NCBI GenBank assembly: GCA_910588815.1
Contig: CAJUQY010000062.1
Location: 1-13,485 of the forward strand
DNA: 13,485 nucleotides
Source of the DNA: an uncultured Lachnospiraceae bacterium
Lineage (GTDB): Bacteria > Bacillota > Clostridia > Lachnospirales > Lachnospiraceae
Direction of reading: 5' to 3'
Shown in pieces: positions 13,383-13,485 of this stretch. Within the stretch, counting starts at the first letter, position 1; each line of letters starts with the position of its first letter. A program made the position numbers and the translations under genes. A model generated the notes under the pieces. That model worked only from the letters and a program-made list of their open reading frames with translations, ran no database searches and was not told the origin of the DNA.

Positions 13383-13485
13383 GTGGAAGGATATCAGTAT
13401 TTAAGCTTTGAGAAAATGGATGCGTTTTGCCGGGAGGTTTTTCGGAAACTGGGGATGTCAGAAAAGGACAGCGCAGCCATTGCAG
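13383..13485 (+). CDS. Ldh2-family malate/L-lactate-type dehydrogenase, 5' fragment
   Basis: The gene runs off the right edge; 34 codons are visible. The product begins VEGYQYLSFEKMDAFCREVF and continues RKLGMSEKDSAAIA. This matches the N-terminal helix pattern of the Ldh2 family (malate, L-lactate, ureidoglycolate and related NAD(P)-dependent 2-hydroxyacid dehydrogenases), in which an L-x(n)-F-x-K-x-G-x-x-x-x-D-A pattern is usual. The chosen start is GTG 13383, five bases after GGGAGGAAGG. In-frame ATGs at 13326 and 13332 exist but have poor ribosome sites, and they overlap the -35 of the opposing GntR-2 promoter. Family assignment from such a short piece is moderate; the catalytic region is outside the window. 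Confidence 0.65.
   Translation, partial: MEGYQYLSFEKMDAFCREVFRKLGMSEKDSAAIA

Overview
The window looks like chromosomal DNA of an anaerobic Clostridia-class Firmicute, most likely Lachnospiraceae-like. The pointers are strong AGGAGG-type ribosome binding sites, sigma-A-type promoters, GTG/TTG starts, a gatCAB amidotransferase operon, a short-form NAD(P) malic enzyme and FadR-type GntR regulators. No tRNA, rRNA, CRISPR array, insertion sequence or phage gene was seen. The genus is a judgement from protein style and was not tested by search.

Layout. (1) 1-3291: a two-gene ABC export cassette (ATPase and an 8-helix double-FtsX permease). It sits behind a promoter region with TTAAGG direct repeats at about one and two helical turns, and ends at a terminator. 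(2) 3332-6259: a second operon with its own promoter. It encodes a P1-family (DmpA/BapA-like) self-processing aminopeptidase, an M55 (DppA-like) zinc D-aminopeptidase, a 30-residue membrane peptide with an excellent RBS, and a two-helix membrane protein with a very acidic tail, and it ends at a terminator. (3) 6343-10318: the gatC-gatA-gatB operon for Glu-tRNA(Gln)/Asp-tRNA(Asn) transamidation, with a PF06541-type membrane protein as a fourth gene. It ends in a very long symmetric hairpin shared with the convergent malic enzyme gene. (4) 10341-13485: a mirror-image block. The malic enzyme (-) is divergent from GntR-1 (+), GntR-2 (-) is convergent with GntR-1, and GntR-2 is divergent from an Ldh2-type malate/lactate dehydrogenase (+) that runs off the right edge.

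How the genes work together. The P1/M55 pair suggests turnover of peptides with D- or beta-amino acids, perhaps from cell wall or non-ribosomal peptides. The right-hand block looks like a two-regulator switch for C4/C3 hydroxyacid metabolism: an Ldh2-type dehydrogenase interconverts a 2-hydroxyacid and a 2-oxoacid, and malic enzyme converts malate to pyruvate. The two regulators are paralogues with superimposable FCD metal ligands. Their promoter regions carry TTGACA/TGTCAA arms and inverted repeats. The GntR-2/Ldh2 promoters are so tightly interlocked that their -10 boxes overlap.

The strongest candidates for something undescribed are the peptidase operon with its unannotated 30-residue membrane peptide and acidic membrane partner, and the mirror-image GntR switch with overlapping promoters.
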